From: Eubacteriaceae bacterium
GTDB lineage: Bacteria; Bacillota; Clostridia; Eubacteriales; Anaerofustaceae
Assembly: GCA_009782875.1 (NCBI GenBank)
Contig: WRIE01000001.1
Coordinates: 1 to 64,000, forward strand
Direction of reading: 5' to 3'
DNA length: 64,000 nt
The notes beneath the pieces are model-generated. The model made no database searches. It saw only the letters and a list, made by a program, of their open reading frames with translations, and was not told the origin of the DNA. Of this stretch, positions 8,698 to 17,448 are shown piece after piece (the first letter of the stretch is position 1; every line of letters begins with the position of its first letter). A program made the position numbers and the translations under genes.

Positions 8698-8733
8698 GGA
8701 AATGCATGCCCGTCCATTGAATCATGCATTTCC
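8698..8733 (+). terminator. Hairpin after the RCC1 gene
   Basis: An 11-bp perfect stem (8698-8708 with 8723-8733) with a 14-base loop lies 44 bases beyond the RCC1 stop codon and is followed by TATTGTT. The stem is only moderately GC-rich, so termination strength is uncertain. Confidence 0.45.
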
Positions 8734-8816
8734 TATTGTTGGCGCAATGCGCTCAAAGCAAAGGCAATTGAAGCCTGCAGGGAGAATGCTTCGGGCATAA
8801 ATATGCTGGTTATAAA

Positions 8817-8833
8817 CATACAGCGGCTGTATG
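8817..8833. promoter_or_regulatory. 17-bp palindrome upstream of the M48 protease
   Basis: CATACAGC-G-GCTGTATG is a perfect palindrome with one central base, 30 bases upstream of the chosen start codon at 8864. Its size and position suit a repressor-binding operator. An alternative start at 8831 would lie inside it, which argues for the downstream start. Confidence 0.4.
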
Positions 8834-8863
8834 CCTCATAAGTTTCTATATATGAGGGCAAAT

Positions 8864-9766
8864 ATGAAACTAGCGCGTTTTCTCAAAGCAAACTCGACAT
8901 ACGTTTTGTGGTTTCTATACAACCATATCTTGATGTCAATAATTCTCAGGGGAGGCAGGAGGTCTTTCATTGCCGCATTTTTTCTGCTTGCAATATCCTT
9001 GGCTATATCGCTGTCTTCCTTCGGGGAAGTCGCCCTTAGGGCTATGCAGGGCGCAAAGGAGCTGCAAGCGCACCACGGGCAGGCGTCAATATTGTCATTG
9101 TATGATGCTGTGATAACCGGCGCTATTGGCACTGAAAAGGGCGGCAGGCGAATCCCAAAGTTGTATATTATTGACAGCGGAAGACTAAACAGCTTAGCTG
9201 TAGGCAAGGAGACAATCATCCTCACCAGGGGCATTGTGGACAACTACGATGCCGATGAGATCCAAGGCATTATTGCCCATGAGCTGGGGCACTTGCAATA
9301 TGCCCATTCCAGGGCGCTTTTGGTCGCAATGTCTGGAAACCTGCTATTCTCCCTTATTATTTTCATGGCACGGGTTGTGTTGGCTTTTGTGGACGGGGTT
9401 GCGGAAGCTGCTGAAGGCTCTAAAACCGCCGGGGAGCTGTCGAAGGCTGTTTCTTTAGCCTGCCGGCTAGCCTTTGAGTTGGCTGTCTTTCTTTTCGTGA
9501 ATGTGGGCGAGACGATCCTTGCTGTCGACAGCAAGGACAGTGAGCTGGTTGCAGACTTGTTTGCGCATGAAATCGGCTTTGGCAGAGGGCTTGCAAAATC
9601 TTTATATCGTCTTTCGAAGATTGATGCCGCCACAAAAAAAGGCTTTGGGGAAATGTTCAAGATACCCCAAGCACATATCCTTTCTAGGATTGCAAACCTT
9701 GAGAGGCTGGAAGCGGCAGAGAAAGCGAAAATGGAAGAGGCTGAAGTAGAGGTTGAAGTTATTTAA
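8864..9766 (+). CDS. M48-family membrane zinc metalloprotease (HtpX-like)
   Basis: A 300-residue protein. The start at 8864 has GAGGG at a five-base spacing; an upstream ATG at 8831 falls inside a palindrome. A membrane segment lies at about residues 29-50 (SFIAAFFLLAISLAISLSS). The cytosolic M48 domain follows with LAVGKETIILTRG near 112, the zinc motif IIAHELGHLQYAH near 138, and the third ligand region DSELVADLFAHEIG near 227. Two further hydrophobic stretches (LLFSLIIFMARVVLAFV and LAFELAVFLFVNVGETI) sit between the catalytic motifs, as in HtpX. The family degrades damaged membrane proteins. The C-terminal tail is Glu/Lys-rich. A perfect terminator follows within 10 bases, so the gene is monocistronic. 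Confidence 0.85.
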   Translation: MKLARFLKANSTYVLWFLYNHILMSIILRGGRRSFIAAFFLLAISLAISLSSFGEVALRAMQGAKELQAHHGQASILSLYDAVITGAIGTEKGGRRIPKLYIIDSGRLNSLAVGKETIILTRGIVDNYDADEIQGIIAHELGHLQYAHSRALLVAMSGNLLFSLIIFMARVVLAFVDGVAEAAEGSKTAGELSKAVSLACRLAFELAVFLFVNVGETILAVDSKDSELVADLFAHEIGFGRGLAKSLYRLSKIDAATKKGFGEMFKIPQAHILSRIANLERLEAAEKAKMEEAEVEVEVI

Positions 9767-9770
9767 GAAT

Positions 9771-9819
9771 TACAGCCAAGGAAGGCCAAGGGATTTTCCC
9801 TTGGCCTTCCTTGGCTGTA
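9771..9819 (+). terminator. Very strong intrinsic hairpin
   Basis: A 23-bp perfect stem (9771-9793 with 9797-9819) closes on a three-base TTT loop, 5 bases after the M48 gene stop. The arms contain the repeated words CCAAGG and CCTTGG. The tract after the stem is only TAAT, so it may also act as an RNA stabiliser. Confidence 0.7.
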
Positions 9820-9948
9820 TAATGGCTATGAAGGCAAAGGGATATGGTGTAATTGAAGGAGGGCAGCTTCTGGATTGAAAACGAAAGCTGTATTCCAGGT
9901 CTTGCGGGCATTTATAAAAAAATGATTCAATTCAAAGGATGGGCATAT

Positions 9949-10707
9949 ATGATATTCTATTTTACTGCCACTGGCAACAGCAAATATGCCGCACAGCTCA
10001 TTGCACAAAAAACCGGGGATACTAATCTAATAGATATTGCAGATTGTGTGAAGGCGGGCAAGTTTTCTTTTAGCCTGGACAAAGGGGAGAGCGTTGGTTT
10101 TGTTGTGCCGGTCTATTTTTACATTGTCCCCGCTATAGTATCAGAGTTTGTAGGTAAATTGTCGATAATTTACCAGGAAAACTACTACTCCTATGTTGTG
10201 CTAAATGCAGGGGGGACAGCGGCAGACGCTGCAAGGAATATCACTAAGGCCATAAGGATTGACGCTGTGTTTGCTGTACCGATGGTGGACAACTACGTAA
10301 TGCTGTCAAGTATCAAGCCAAAAGCGGAAATAGAAGAATTGCTTGACAGGGCCAAGGAGAGCCTTGCTCAAATTGCAGACAAGATTAACAGCCGCGAGGC
10401 TGGTGATTTTAATGGAATCAAAGGTTTTATGCCCAGGTTTATGAGCTTCGTCGCAGCCCCCATGTATGAGTTGGCCAGGACAACCGGGAAGTTCAAGGTA
10501 GATGAAAGCAAATGCGCCAGCTGCGGATTGTGCTCTGAAATTTGCCCACGCAATACAATCGAGATCATTGACGGCAAGCCTGTTTGGAAAACGGGCAAAT
10601 GCGAGCAATGCCTCGGCTGCCTGCACAGGTGCCCATCATCAGCAATTGATTTTGGCAAGAGTGAAGGTCGGGGGCGCTACACCAACCCGAGAGTAGAGCT
10701 GCCTTAG
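9949..10707 (+). CDS. EFR1-family ferredoxin/flavodoxin fusion
   Basis: A 252-residue protein from ATG 9949, preceded by AAAGGAT at 8 bases; an earlier ATG at 9853 would add 32 residues ahead of the flavodoxin motif and is less likely. The N-terminus IFYFTATGNSKYAA is the FMN phosphate-binding loop of flavodoxin. The C-terminal 60 residues hold two 4Fe-4S motifs, CASCGLCSEICP and CEQCLGCLHRCP. This architecture (EFR1 family) transfers electrons between cytosolic donors and acceptors in anaerobes; the partner is unknown. It stands alone after a strong terminator and ends three bases before a convergent gene. Confidence 0.88.
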   Translation: MIFYFTATGNSKYAAQLIAQKTGDTNLIDIADCVKAGKFSFSLDKGESVGFVVPVYFYIVPAIVSEFVGKLSIIYQENYYSYVVLNAGGTAADAARNITKAIRIDAVFAVPMVDNYVMLSSIKPKAEIEELLDRAKESLAQIADKINSREAGDFNGIKGFMPRFMSFVAAPMYELARTTGKFKVDESKCASCGLCSEICPRNTIEIIDGKPVWKTGKCEQCLGCLHRCPSSAIDFGKSEGRGRYTNPRVELP

Positions 10708-10710
10708 GCG

Positions 10711-11070
10711 CTACCACGTTATGTGGTATCCGGGATAGCCTTTCTTGAGGGCTTTCTGGAATTGGCGCTTAAGCAAATCGACATAAAAAAACTTGGCTAG
10801 CGCCAGGATTGCAAACAATACTGCCCCGGTGGCCAATAAAGAGAAAAGGGCTATTTTGGTTGCCCTCATATTAGAAATGTAGAGAATAGCCATCAGGGCA
10901 TACACTCCTATCGAGATGAACGCGGCCAACTTGATACCTTTGTTTTTCGTGTTGTGGCGCGCCTTGATCTCTAATTCCACAGAACGGACCTGGTCGATTG
11001 CCAGCTCGCTGTTTTGGAGCGCTTTTTTCAAGTTTTTTTGCAATGTTTCGGGAAATAGGATAAAAATCAT
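10711..11070 (-). CDS. Small two-pass membrane protein
   Basis: The protein has 119 residues from ATG 11070, with AGAGG nine bases upstream; the open frame extends further up but those residues look unlike protein. An N-terminal charged helix (FPETLQKNLKKALQNSELAI) is followed by two hydrophobic segments at about 49-68 and 75-97 and a basic tail (RQFQKALKKGYPGYHITW). No family is recognised. It lies 142 bases beyond the amidohydrolase gene on the same strand and could be a read-through member of that operon. Its stop is three bases from the stop of the convergent ferredoxin gene. Confidence 0.6.
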   Translation of the reverse strand: MIFILFPETLQKNLKKALQNSELAIDQVRSVELEIKARHNTKNKGIKLAAFISIGVYALMAILYISNMRATKIALFSLLATGAVLFAILALAKFFYVDLLKRQFQKALKKGYPGYHITW

Positions 11071-11211
11071 ACGAGTAGCCTCTGGGCAACAATATTTGTT
11101 TCGATCCGTGCGATTGGCGGCAATAGCGGCATATCTCAGAGCTAATTGTCGCAAAACTGCCAATATATAAACTAATAACAGCTGCGCTAGGGAAGTGGGG
11201 CATAACTGCAG

Positions 11212-12843
11212 CTATGCTCCACTTTTAAAGAAATGCTCAACGAGCAATCCATTTGAATAGGTCACATCCCCGCCTTTAATGGTCATGGCAACCTTGACAT
11301 CTTTTATGCTGTGGGGGTCAATTTCAAACAAGTCGCTTTCAAGGACAACCAAATCGGCGTATTTTCCCGCTTCGATGGTGCCGCTGTTGTGCAGGTTGTT
11401 TGACAGCCGCGCAGGCCCTATGGTATAAAGCTCAAGAGCTTGCATGACAGACAACCTCTCATCGGGCATCCAAGGCTCCTTGCCCTCCCCGTCGCACCTG
11501 GTTACAGCGCAGTATATGCCCCAAAGAGGGGCAAACGGCTCTACAGGGCTGTCAGAGCCTCCCCCAAGCTGGATGCCATAATCCAGCAAACTCTTCCAAA
11601 CATATGATTCTTTAACCCGCTGCTGCCCTACTCTCGCAAGGACAATAGGGGCATCTGTGGCTGTGAATGGGGGCTGGATGTCAGCGGCAACGTTTAATGC
11701 AGCCATCCTCTCGTACTGCTGCTTTGATCCGATTTGGCAGTGGACCACACGGTTTATGAGGGGCTTGGGATTGCTTGCAATGGATTTTTCCAAAGCGTCC
11801 AAAAACATCTCCAGCGCCCCGTCCCCGATGCAGTGGCAAGCCACGCCAAAATCAGCGTCATGGCATGCCTTGACTAGCCCGTCAATTTCCTCTTGGGTGT
11901 AGATTGCAATGCCTTTATCTCCCGGAGCGTCATTGTATTCCTCCCTCAACAAGGCAGTAGCCCCGCCGAGGCTGCCATCAGCCAAGATTTTCACACAGAG
12001 CGCTGAAAAGTCGCTATTCCCTACGCCTGTTTTCAAGCCTTGTTTTGAGAGCTCCTGAATTGCCTCAATTGTAGGCCCTTGGCAATCCTCATAAATGCGG
12101 ACTTTCAACAAACCTTGGTTTGCAAGCTCCAAAGCAGTGTCCTTCAAGTCGTTGTATCCCAAGGAGCTCAAATCATCAGAGTGCACTGCTGTCAACCCTG
12201 ATGAGGCATAAGCCTCAGATGCGGTTTTTAGCAAACGGGCTGCTTTCTCTTTGTCAATTTGGGGCCAGGCAGAATGGGGCAAGTCCAAAGCTGTTTCGCT
12301 TAGGATCCCGTTAAGCTGCCCATTGGCGTCTCTATAAAACTCTCCTCCTGGAGAGGCGGTTTTAGTTGTTATGCCACAAACCTCGATGGCGTATGAGTTT
12401 ATCGAGCCGATATGGCCGCAGATGCGGGTGAAAATTATTGGATGCGCAGTGGAGACAAGGTCTAAATCATCCTTGGTGGGCATTCGCGGCTCATCAAAAC
12501 CATTGTCGTTGAAGCCTACGCCGATGATCCATGAGCCTTCGGGGATTTGCTTTGCCTCCAGGTATTTTTTCCCCCTTTCGACCAGCTCCTCGACGCTTTT
12601 TGAGCCCCTCAAGTCTAAACGCTCCATATGCTCTCCTGTGCTGAGCATATGGATGTGGCTATCAGCAAATCCTGGTACTGCAAAGTTGCCTTTCAAATCG
12701 ATTAATTTTGTTGATTCACTGGCTAGAGCCAGAACGGCTGCATCCTCGCCGACATATGCGAAGCGCCCGTTTTTAATAGCTGCGGCAGCCACCCTGCGAC
12801 CTGCCATAGTCTCAATGGATCCGTTGTACAAAATTGTGTCCAT
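11212..12843 (-). CDS. YtcJ-like amidohydrolase
   Basis: A 543-residue protein starting behind TTAGGAG. Metal-binding and family motifs are in order: ADSHIHMLSTGEH near residue 61 (HxH), LTAVHSDDLS near 215, ACHCIGDGALEMF near 334 (His plus IGD), RVVHCQ near 365 and the closing GGGSDSPVEPFAPLWG near 430. Length and motifs fit the amidohydrolase_3/YtcJ family, which hydrolyses N-acyl or amide bonds in the cytosol; the substrate is not predictable. It is the last gene of the peptide-transport operon, 58 bases after the binding protein, so the likely substrate is the imported peptide or amide. A hairpin at 12862 lies between them. Confidence 0.85.
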   Translation of the reverse strand: MDTILYNGSIETMAGRRVAAAAIKNGRFAYVGEDAAVLALASESTKLIDLKGNFAVPGFADSHIHMLSTGEHMERLDLRGSKSVEELVERGKKYLEAKQIPEGSWIIGVGFNDNGFDEPRMPTKDDLDLVSTAHPIIFTRICGHIGSINSYAIEVCGITTKTASPGGEFYRDANGQLNGILSETALDLPHSAWPQIDKEKAARLLKTASEAYASSGLTAVHSDDLSSLGYNDLKDTALELANQGLLKVRIYEDCQGPTIEAIQELSKQGLKTGVGNSDFSALCVKILADGSLGGATALLREEYNDAPGDKGIAIYTQEEIDGLVKACHDADFGVACHCIGDGALEMFLDALEKSIASNPKPLINRVVHCQIGSKQQYERMAALNVAADIQPPFTATDAPIVLARVGQQRVKESYVWKSLLDYGIQLGGGSDSPVEPFAPLWGIYCAVTRCDGEGKEPWMPDERLSVMQALELYTIGPARLSNNLHNSGTIEAGKYADLVVLESDLFEIDPHSIKDVKVAMTIKGGDVTYSNGLLVEHFFKSGA

Positions 12844-12861
12844 TATTTTTCTCCTAAAGAA

Positions 12862-12884
12862 AGGCCCTGCACTAGGCAGGGCTT
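12862..12884 (-). terminator. Intra-operon hairpin between binding protein and amidohydrolase
   Basis: A 7-bp GC-rich stem (12864-12870 with 12876-12882), extended by a G-T and an A-T pair, has loop ACTAG. It sits between two same-strand genes. In ABC operons such hairpins often protect the binding-protein mRNA or partly stop transcription so that less of the downstream enzyme is made. The T run after it is short. Confidence 0.45.
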
Positions 12885-12901
12885 AAAGTTGAAAATTAGC
12901 T

Positions 12902-14521
12902 TTATTCAGCCGGCCGTGCATCTTGGAAATGGACATTCGCTACCCAATTGGCTTTGGCGTCAAGGCCTGTGACCTTGTTTGACAATGCGTATGTCTTTAT
13001 TGGATGCAAAGCGACCAGGTATGGAAGCTCCTCTGTTACGATGTCCATTAGCTCAAATAGCAGATCGTTCCTCTCAATGGGGTCAGTTGCCGCAAATTGT
13101 GCTACAATGAGCGCGTCAATCTCCGGGTTGCTGTATACGGCTGCATTAGCTGTCTGGCCTGATTTCAGCAGGGGCTCAATGATGTTGCCTATGTCCGGAT
13201 AGTCGGCAGACCAGCCTGCCATCAGGATGTCATATCCCCTTAGGCCGTCTTCGAGTATCTCGCCAAACTGGTAGGATGTATGCTCATCGCCTGAGACCTT
13301 GTTGATGGTCACATTGATGCCGATTTCCCCCAGCTGTTCTTGGATAGCCAAGCAGATCGCATTGCGCATCCCGTCCTCGTTTGTCATGAGGGAAACCTCC
13401 AGACCGTCTGCGTAGCCTGCTTCAGCCAAAAAGGCAGCAGCTTTTTCCGGGTTGTACTCGTATACCGGGATGGTGTTGTGCCTGTAGTTTTGCCATCTGT
13501 CAGCCTCGACAGGGAACATGGCTTCGCTGCCGGGGATGGCTGTGCCGATTTGCCCGGCCCGCTTTACAAGTGTTTGGTGGATTTCTACGAAGTTGATCCC
13601 ATGCGCTACTGCCTTGTGGATCCTGGGATCGTCAAAAGGCTTCTTTGCGTAGTTGAATGCCATATAAACCAAGCCATAGCTTGGCTGGTCAAGGACAGTA
13701 ATCTTGGCATCGCCATATAGGGTGTCCAGCAAAGCTGGCGGCGGCAGTGTCAGGATGTCCACATCGCCATTTTGGATCGCAGCCACACGGGTGGTCTCTT
13801 CTGCTATGACTTTGAATTCAAGGATATCGTAGTAGCCGATATCGTCTTCGTTCCAATAGTTCTCGTTCCTTTCCAGCTTCAATCCTGTGCCTGTTACCCA
13901 GCTGCCCAAGACATATTTGTATGGGCCTGTGCCGATGAGCCCGCCGTTAATGGATCCAAAGCTGTCCCCTTGCGCTTCGCAGTATTCTTTTTTGACAACA
14001 TGGCCCACTGTGCCAGCCAAAGTGTTAATGAATGTCGAGTCGGCAGATTTCAGTTTCACGGTCAGTTCCCAGTCCCCGCTTTGGGTGATTGATTCGACAT
14101 TCTCAAGCTGGCCTGCCAGTAGCGAGCCCACACTGTCGTCAAAGTGGCGGTTGAGGGAGTAGACTACATCCTCCATCTCCATCGGTGTGCCGTCCGAAAA
14201 TGTGGCGTCGTCACGGATGTCGTAGATATAAGCCAAGCCATCCTCTTCAACCCTCCATGATTTTGCCAGCAGTGGCGCAAGCTGTGTGTTTTGGTCAAAA
14301 TACATGAGCCCTTGGCTTATCTGGTTGATCACCGGGTTTGTGGTGAAGTCGTAGGCGTATGCCGGGTCGAGTTTCAGAATGTCAGAATCCAGCCCGATCT
14401 TCAAGGTTTTTGCATCATCGCCACCTCCACCGCCTCCGCCTCCTCCGACGCAACCGGCGAGAGCAGAAGCCAGCATCAAGCCAGCAAGGACTACTGAAGC
14501 TAATCTCCTTAGTTTTGGCAT
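12902..14521 (-). CDS. oppA: ABC transporter peptide-binding lipoprotein (SBP family 5)
   Basis: A 539-residue protein. A lipoprotein signal ends in LASALAGC near residues 17-24, followed directly by VGGGGGGGGGDD, an unusually long glycine linker between the lipidated Cys and the fold. The body has family-5 features: LKIGLDSDILKLDPAYAYDF, the YIYDIRDDATFSDGTPMEMEDVVYSLNR block near 95-123, and ALSNKV near the C-terminus. It captures an oligopeptide or related solute outside the membrane and delivers it to the permeases encoded upstream. The gene lies after the ATPases in the operon, whereas oppA is often first. Substrate specificity cannot be read from sequence. Confidence 0.88.
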   Translation of the reverse strand: MPKLRRLASVVLAGLMLASALAGCVGGGGGGGGGDDAKTLKIGLDSDILKLDPAYAYDFTTNPVINQISQGLMYFDQNTQLAPLLAKSWRVEEDGLAYIYDIRDDATFSDGTPMEMEDVVYSLNRHFDDSVGSLLAGQLENVESITQSGDWELTVKLKSADSTFINTLAGTVGHVVKKEYCEAQGDSFGSINGGLIGTGPYKYVLGSWVTGTGLKLERNENYWNEDDIGYYDILEFKVIAEETTRVAAIQNGDVDILTLPPPALLDTLYGDAKITVLDQPSYGLVYMAFNYAKKPFDDPRIHKAVAHGINFVEIHQTLVKRAGQIGTAIPGSEAMFPVEADRWQNYRHNTIPVYEYNPEKAAAFLAEAGYADGLEVSLMTNEDGMRNAICLAIQEQLGEIGINVTINKVSGDEHTSYQFGEILEDGLRGYDILMAGWSADYPDIGNIIEPLLKSGQTANAAVYSNPEIDALIVAQFAATDPIERNDLLFELMDIVTEELPYLVALHPIKTYALSNKVTGLDAKANWVANVHFQDARPAE

Positions 14522-14568
14522 CTTTCCTCCTCATAGTTCAAATTATTTATATCAAAAAGGAAAAGCCG

Positions 14569-15537
14569 CTAATGCAGATGGCATGCAACAAGATGCCCTG
14601 CCCCCATATCTCTTAACTGGGGTTTTTCCAAGCGGCAGCGCTCCATCCCATGGCGGCACCTGGGCGCAAACGGGCAGCCAGGCCCAAGGCCAATGGCGGA
14701 AGGTATGTCGCCTTCAAGGATGATTCGCTCCTTTGCGATATCCGAGTCAATCGAAGGCACTGCCGACATAAGCGCTTGTGTATAAGGGTGGGCTATGTTG
14801 GCGAACAGCTCTTGGGTCGGAGCTTTCTCGACAAAACTTCCCAAGTACATAACGGCAACTTCGTCACACACTGCTTTGACTACTGGCATCTCATGCGATA
14901 TAAAGAGCATTGCAATAGCATGGCTCTCCCTCAAGTCCATGATCAAATTCAAGATCTGCGCTTGCACGCTGACATCAAGGGCGCTGACAGGCTCGTCTGC
15001 AACAATAAACTCAGGTCCAAGCAACAGGGACCGGGCAATTGCCAGCCGCTGCAGCTGGCCTCCAGAAAGCTCTGAAGGCACCCTGCCCAAAGCGTCAATG
15101 GGCATGCCGACTTCAGACAGAAGGGCAGCAATTTTGTCTGGGGCAATTTCCTTGGGGATTTTGTGCACTTTGGCTACTTCAGCCAATGCAGAGCCGATCC
15201 TTTGCTTCGGGTTGAATGACCCGTAGGGGTTCTGGAACACCATCTGCATTTGGCTGCGCAGTGCGATCAAATCCTTGCCTGAGAGGCGTGTTATGTCCCG
15301 CCCATTAAAGACAATAGTCCCATCGCTTGTTGGCTCCATTTTTGTAAGAAGCCGCCCAAGTGTAGTTTTTCCGCAGCCTGATTCACCGACAACGCCAAAA
15401 ATCCTGGAACGCCCAATTTTGATTGTCACACTATCCACAGCCACTAGCTCTTTGCCTTTCTCTGCCAGTTTGCGGGATGGTATATGGTATCGCTTCTGCA
15501 AGTTCGTGCCCTCAATTACTGATCCGCTCAAATTCAT
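14569..15537 (-). CDS. oppF: Peptide ABC transporter ATPase, OppF type
   Basis: About 322 residues. Walker A GVVGESGCGKTTLG near 50, LSGGQLQRLAIARSLL signature near 160, Walker B FIVADEPVSALDVSVQAQ near 182, and the C-terminal GCPFAPRCRHGMERC region typical of OppD/OppF ATPases, where such Cys motifs can hold an iron-sulfur cluster. The start is uncertain: ATG 15555 overlaps the previous gene by 22 bases, ATG 15537 abuts GGAGG, and TTG 15531 has GGAGG at ideal spacing. In every case translation is coupled to the stop of OppD. It powers uptake together with OppD. Confidence 0.88.
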   Translation of the reverse strand: MNLSGSVIEGTNLQKRYHIPSRKLAEKGKELVAVDSVTIKIGRSRIFGVVGESGCGKTTLGRLLTKMEPTSDGTIVFNGRDITRLSGKDLIALRSQMQMVFQNPYGSFNPKQRIGSALAEVAKVHKIPKEIAPDKIAALLSEVGMPIDALGRVPSELSGGQLQRLAIARSLLLGPEFIVADEPVSALDVSVQAQILNLIMDLRESHAIAMLFISHEMPVVKAVCDEVAVMYLGSFVEKAPTQELFANIAHPYTQALMSAVPSIDSDIAKERIILEGDIPSAIGLGPGCPFAPRCRHGMERCRLEKPQLRDMGAGHLVACHLH

Positions 15538-16511
15538 CCTCCAATGCCAAAGCATGCTGCCCTATGGCCATCCTCCAGGTACTGGTAGCCAGGCCTTTCA
15601 TTGCGGCATTGGCCAAAAGCTTGGGGGCATCTAGCGCAAAAGGGACAATATGAAAGGTTTTCATATAGTGTGTCAGGCCTGCCAGGTATGGATCCTAGCC
15701 GTTTTTGGCTTTCCAGCGCCATAGTGGGTATTGAGGCTATTAGCGCGGCAGTGTAGGGGTGCGCAGGGTTGTCAAGGACACTGCGGGTATAGCCTGTCTC
15801 AACCACCCTTCCTTGGTACATAACTGACACTGCGCTGCAAATCTCAGCCACTATCCCGAAATTATGGGTAATAAAAAGCACGCTCATCCCCATTTCATCG
15901 GAGAGGGATTGGATCAATTCTAAAATCTGCGCTTGTATTGTGGCATCAAGGGCGGTTGTCGGCTCGTCTGCAATAAGCAGCTTTGGGGAGCAAGCGATAG
16001 CTATCGCGATCATCACCCTTTGCTGCATCCCGCCAGAAAGTTCGAAAGGGTATTGCCTGTATCTATTTATTGCTGGGCTAAGTCCCACTTTCTCAAGCAT
16101 CCCAAGCGCAATTTGCCTAGCTTCAGCTTTGGATGATTTCAAGTGGACACGCGCCATTTCTGCGATTTGGTTTCCAACACTCATCAAAGGGTTTAAAGAC
16201 ATAGCCGGGTCTTGGAAGATCATTGAAATATCTTTTCCACGAAGCCTCTCTACCTCTTTAATTTCCATAGCAGCAATATCTTCGCCTTCAAATAGGATAG
16301 TGCCGCCCATCCGGCTGCGCTTGGGATTGTGCAGCCTCATTATCGATTTGGCGGTCATGGATTTTCCACAGCCTGATTCGCCGACTACCCCATGTATCTG
16401 CCCATGAGCCACATTCAAGTCAACTCCTGACAGGGCGTATACAATACCACGCTCTGTCATCAACTCCACAGTGAGCCCGTTAATCTCCAACAGGTTTTCC
16501 ATATCAATCAT
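15534..16511 (-). CDS. oppD: Peptide ABC transporter ATPase, OppD type
   Basis: A 325-residue protein with Walker A GVVGESGCGKSMTAKSIM near 40, signature LSGGMQQRVMIAIAIA near 152, Walker B LLIADEPTTALDATIQAQ near 175, switch His in LFITHNFG near 208, and a C-terminal CPFCARCPQAFGQC cysteine motif as in OppD. The ATG overlaps the TGA of the upstream permease in an ATGA arrangement, so the two are translationally coupled. It hydrolyses ATP for solute import at the inner face of the membrane. Confidence 0.9.
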   Translation of the reverse strand: MIDMENLLEINGLTVELMTERGIVYALSGVDLNVAHGQIHGVVGESGCGKSMTAKSIMRLHNPKRSRMGGTILFEGEDIAAMEIKEVERLRGKDISMIFQDPAMSLNPLMSVGNQIAEMARVHLKSSKAEARQIALGMLEKVGLSPAINRYRQYPFELSGGMQQRVMIAIAIACSPKLLIADEPTTALDATIQAQILELIQSLSDEMGMSVLFITHNFGIVAEICSAVSVMYQGRVVETGYTRSVLDNPAHPYTAALIASIPTMALESQKRLGSIPGRPDTLYENLSYCPFCARCPQAFGQCRNERPGYQYLEDGHRAACFGIGG

Positions 16512-17434
16512 GCCCCGCTCTCTTGCGGTTTTTGTTGTTTTTCCAAACGGGACGCGTATTCCTCAAAGGATGGCAGTTGCACTTGTGTGTGGTCCAGGTA
16601 CTGTCGCAGGCAATCAGAAAAAATATTCAGCGAAACTACCGACAAGACTATGACTGCGCCTGGCACAGTCGACAAGTATGGATTAACCAGCAGGTAAAGC
16701 CTTCCTTGCCCCAGCATAGCCCCCCAATCTGCAGTAGGCTCAATCACGCCCAACCCAAGGAAGGAAAGGGAGGATAAATCCAAGATTGCGTATCCAAGGT
16801 CTAAGGTCAGCTGGACCAGGATCGTGGAAATACAATTGGGCAAAATATGGCGATACATGATGCGCAGCGGCGAATAGCCCAGCGAGATAGCCGCAGAGAC
16901 ATATGTCTTGTTCTTTTCAACAATGGCAAGGGAGCGTGTCAGCCTAGTCAGCATGGGCACATAAACTATGCCCAAAGCCACAACAGAGATTGTGATCCCC
17001 CGCCCGAAGGTAGCTACAAACAAGAATGCCAACAGAAGGGTAGGGAATGCCAGTATCACATCGCACAAACGCATGATAAGGGTGTCTGCAAGCCCTCCCA
17101 CATACCCGCAAACCAAGCCTAAGGGTATGCCTAAAACAATTGAGAGCCCTACAACGCCCAAAGCCCCCATCAAAGCAGTCCTGCCGCCATATAAAACGCG
17201 GGAATACAGGTCCCGGCCATTAACGTCGCATCCCAGCCAATGGCTTTTTGAAGGCCCTGCAAGGCTGGATTGCAGCTCGTTCTTGTTTGGGTCATGGGTC
17301 GCGAAAACGGGGGCAAAGGCGGAAAGGACAACAATTGCTATAAAAATAACTAAGCTAATGGCGAAAGAAGGTGTCAGCAACTTTCCGTAACTATTTTTTT
17401 TTGATGTTTTTTGGCCGATAATCGCTTTTAACAA
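16508..17434 (-). CDS. oppC: Peptide ABC transporter permease, OppC/DppC type
   Basis: A 308-residue inner-membrane protein. It has the N-terminal OppC_N helix (FAISLVIFIAIVVLSAFAP), the HWLGCDVNGRDLYSRVLYGGRTAL block near residue 65-90 diagnostic of OppC, further membrane helices, and the EAA-like loop AISLGYSPLRIMYRHILPNC near 190 that contacts the ATPase. The C-terminus carries an extra Gln/Lys-rich tail. It lies 14 bases after OppB and overlaps OppD by four bases. Confidence 0.9.
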   Translation of the reverse strand: MLKAIIGQKTSKKNSYGKLLTPSFAISLVIFIAIVVLSAFAPVFATHDPNKNELQSSLAGPSKSHWLGCDVNGRDLYSRVLYGGRTALMGALGVVGLSIVLGIPLGLVCGYVGGLADTLIMRLCDVILAFPTLLLAFLFVATFGRGITISVVALGIVYVPMLTRLTRSLAIVEKNKTYVSAAISLGYSPLRIMYRHILPNCISTILVQLTLDLGYAILDLSSLSFLGLGVIEPTADWGAMLGQGRLYLLVNPYLSTVPGAVIVLSVVSLNIFSDCLRQYLDHTQVQLPSFEEYASRLEKQQKPQESGA

Positions 17435-17448
17435 TTGCCAATCTCCTG

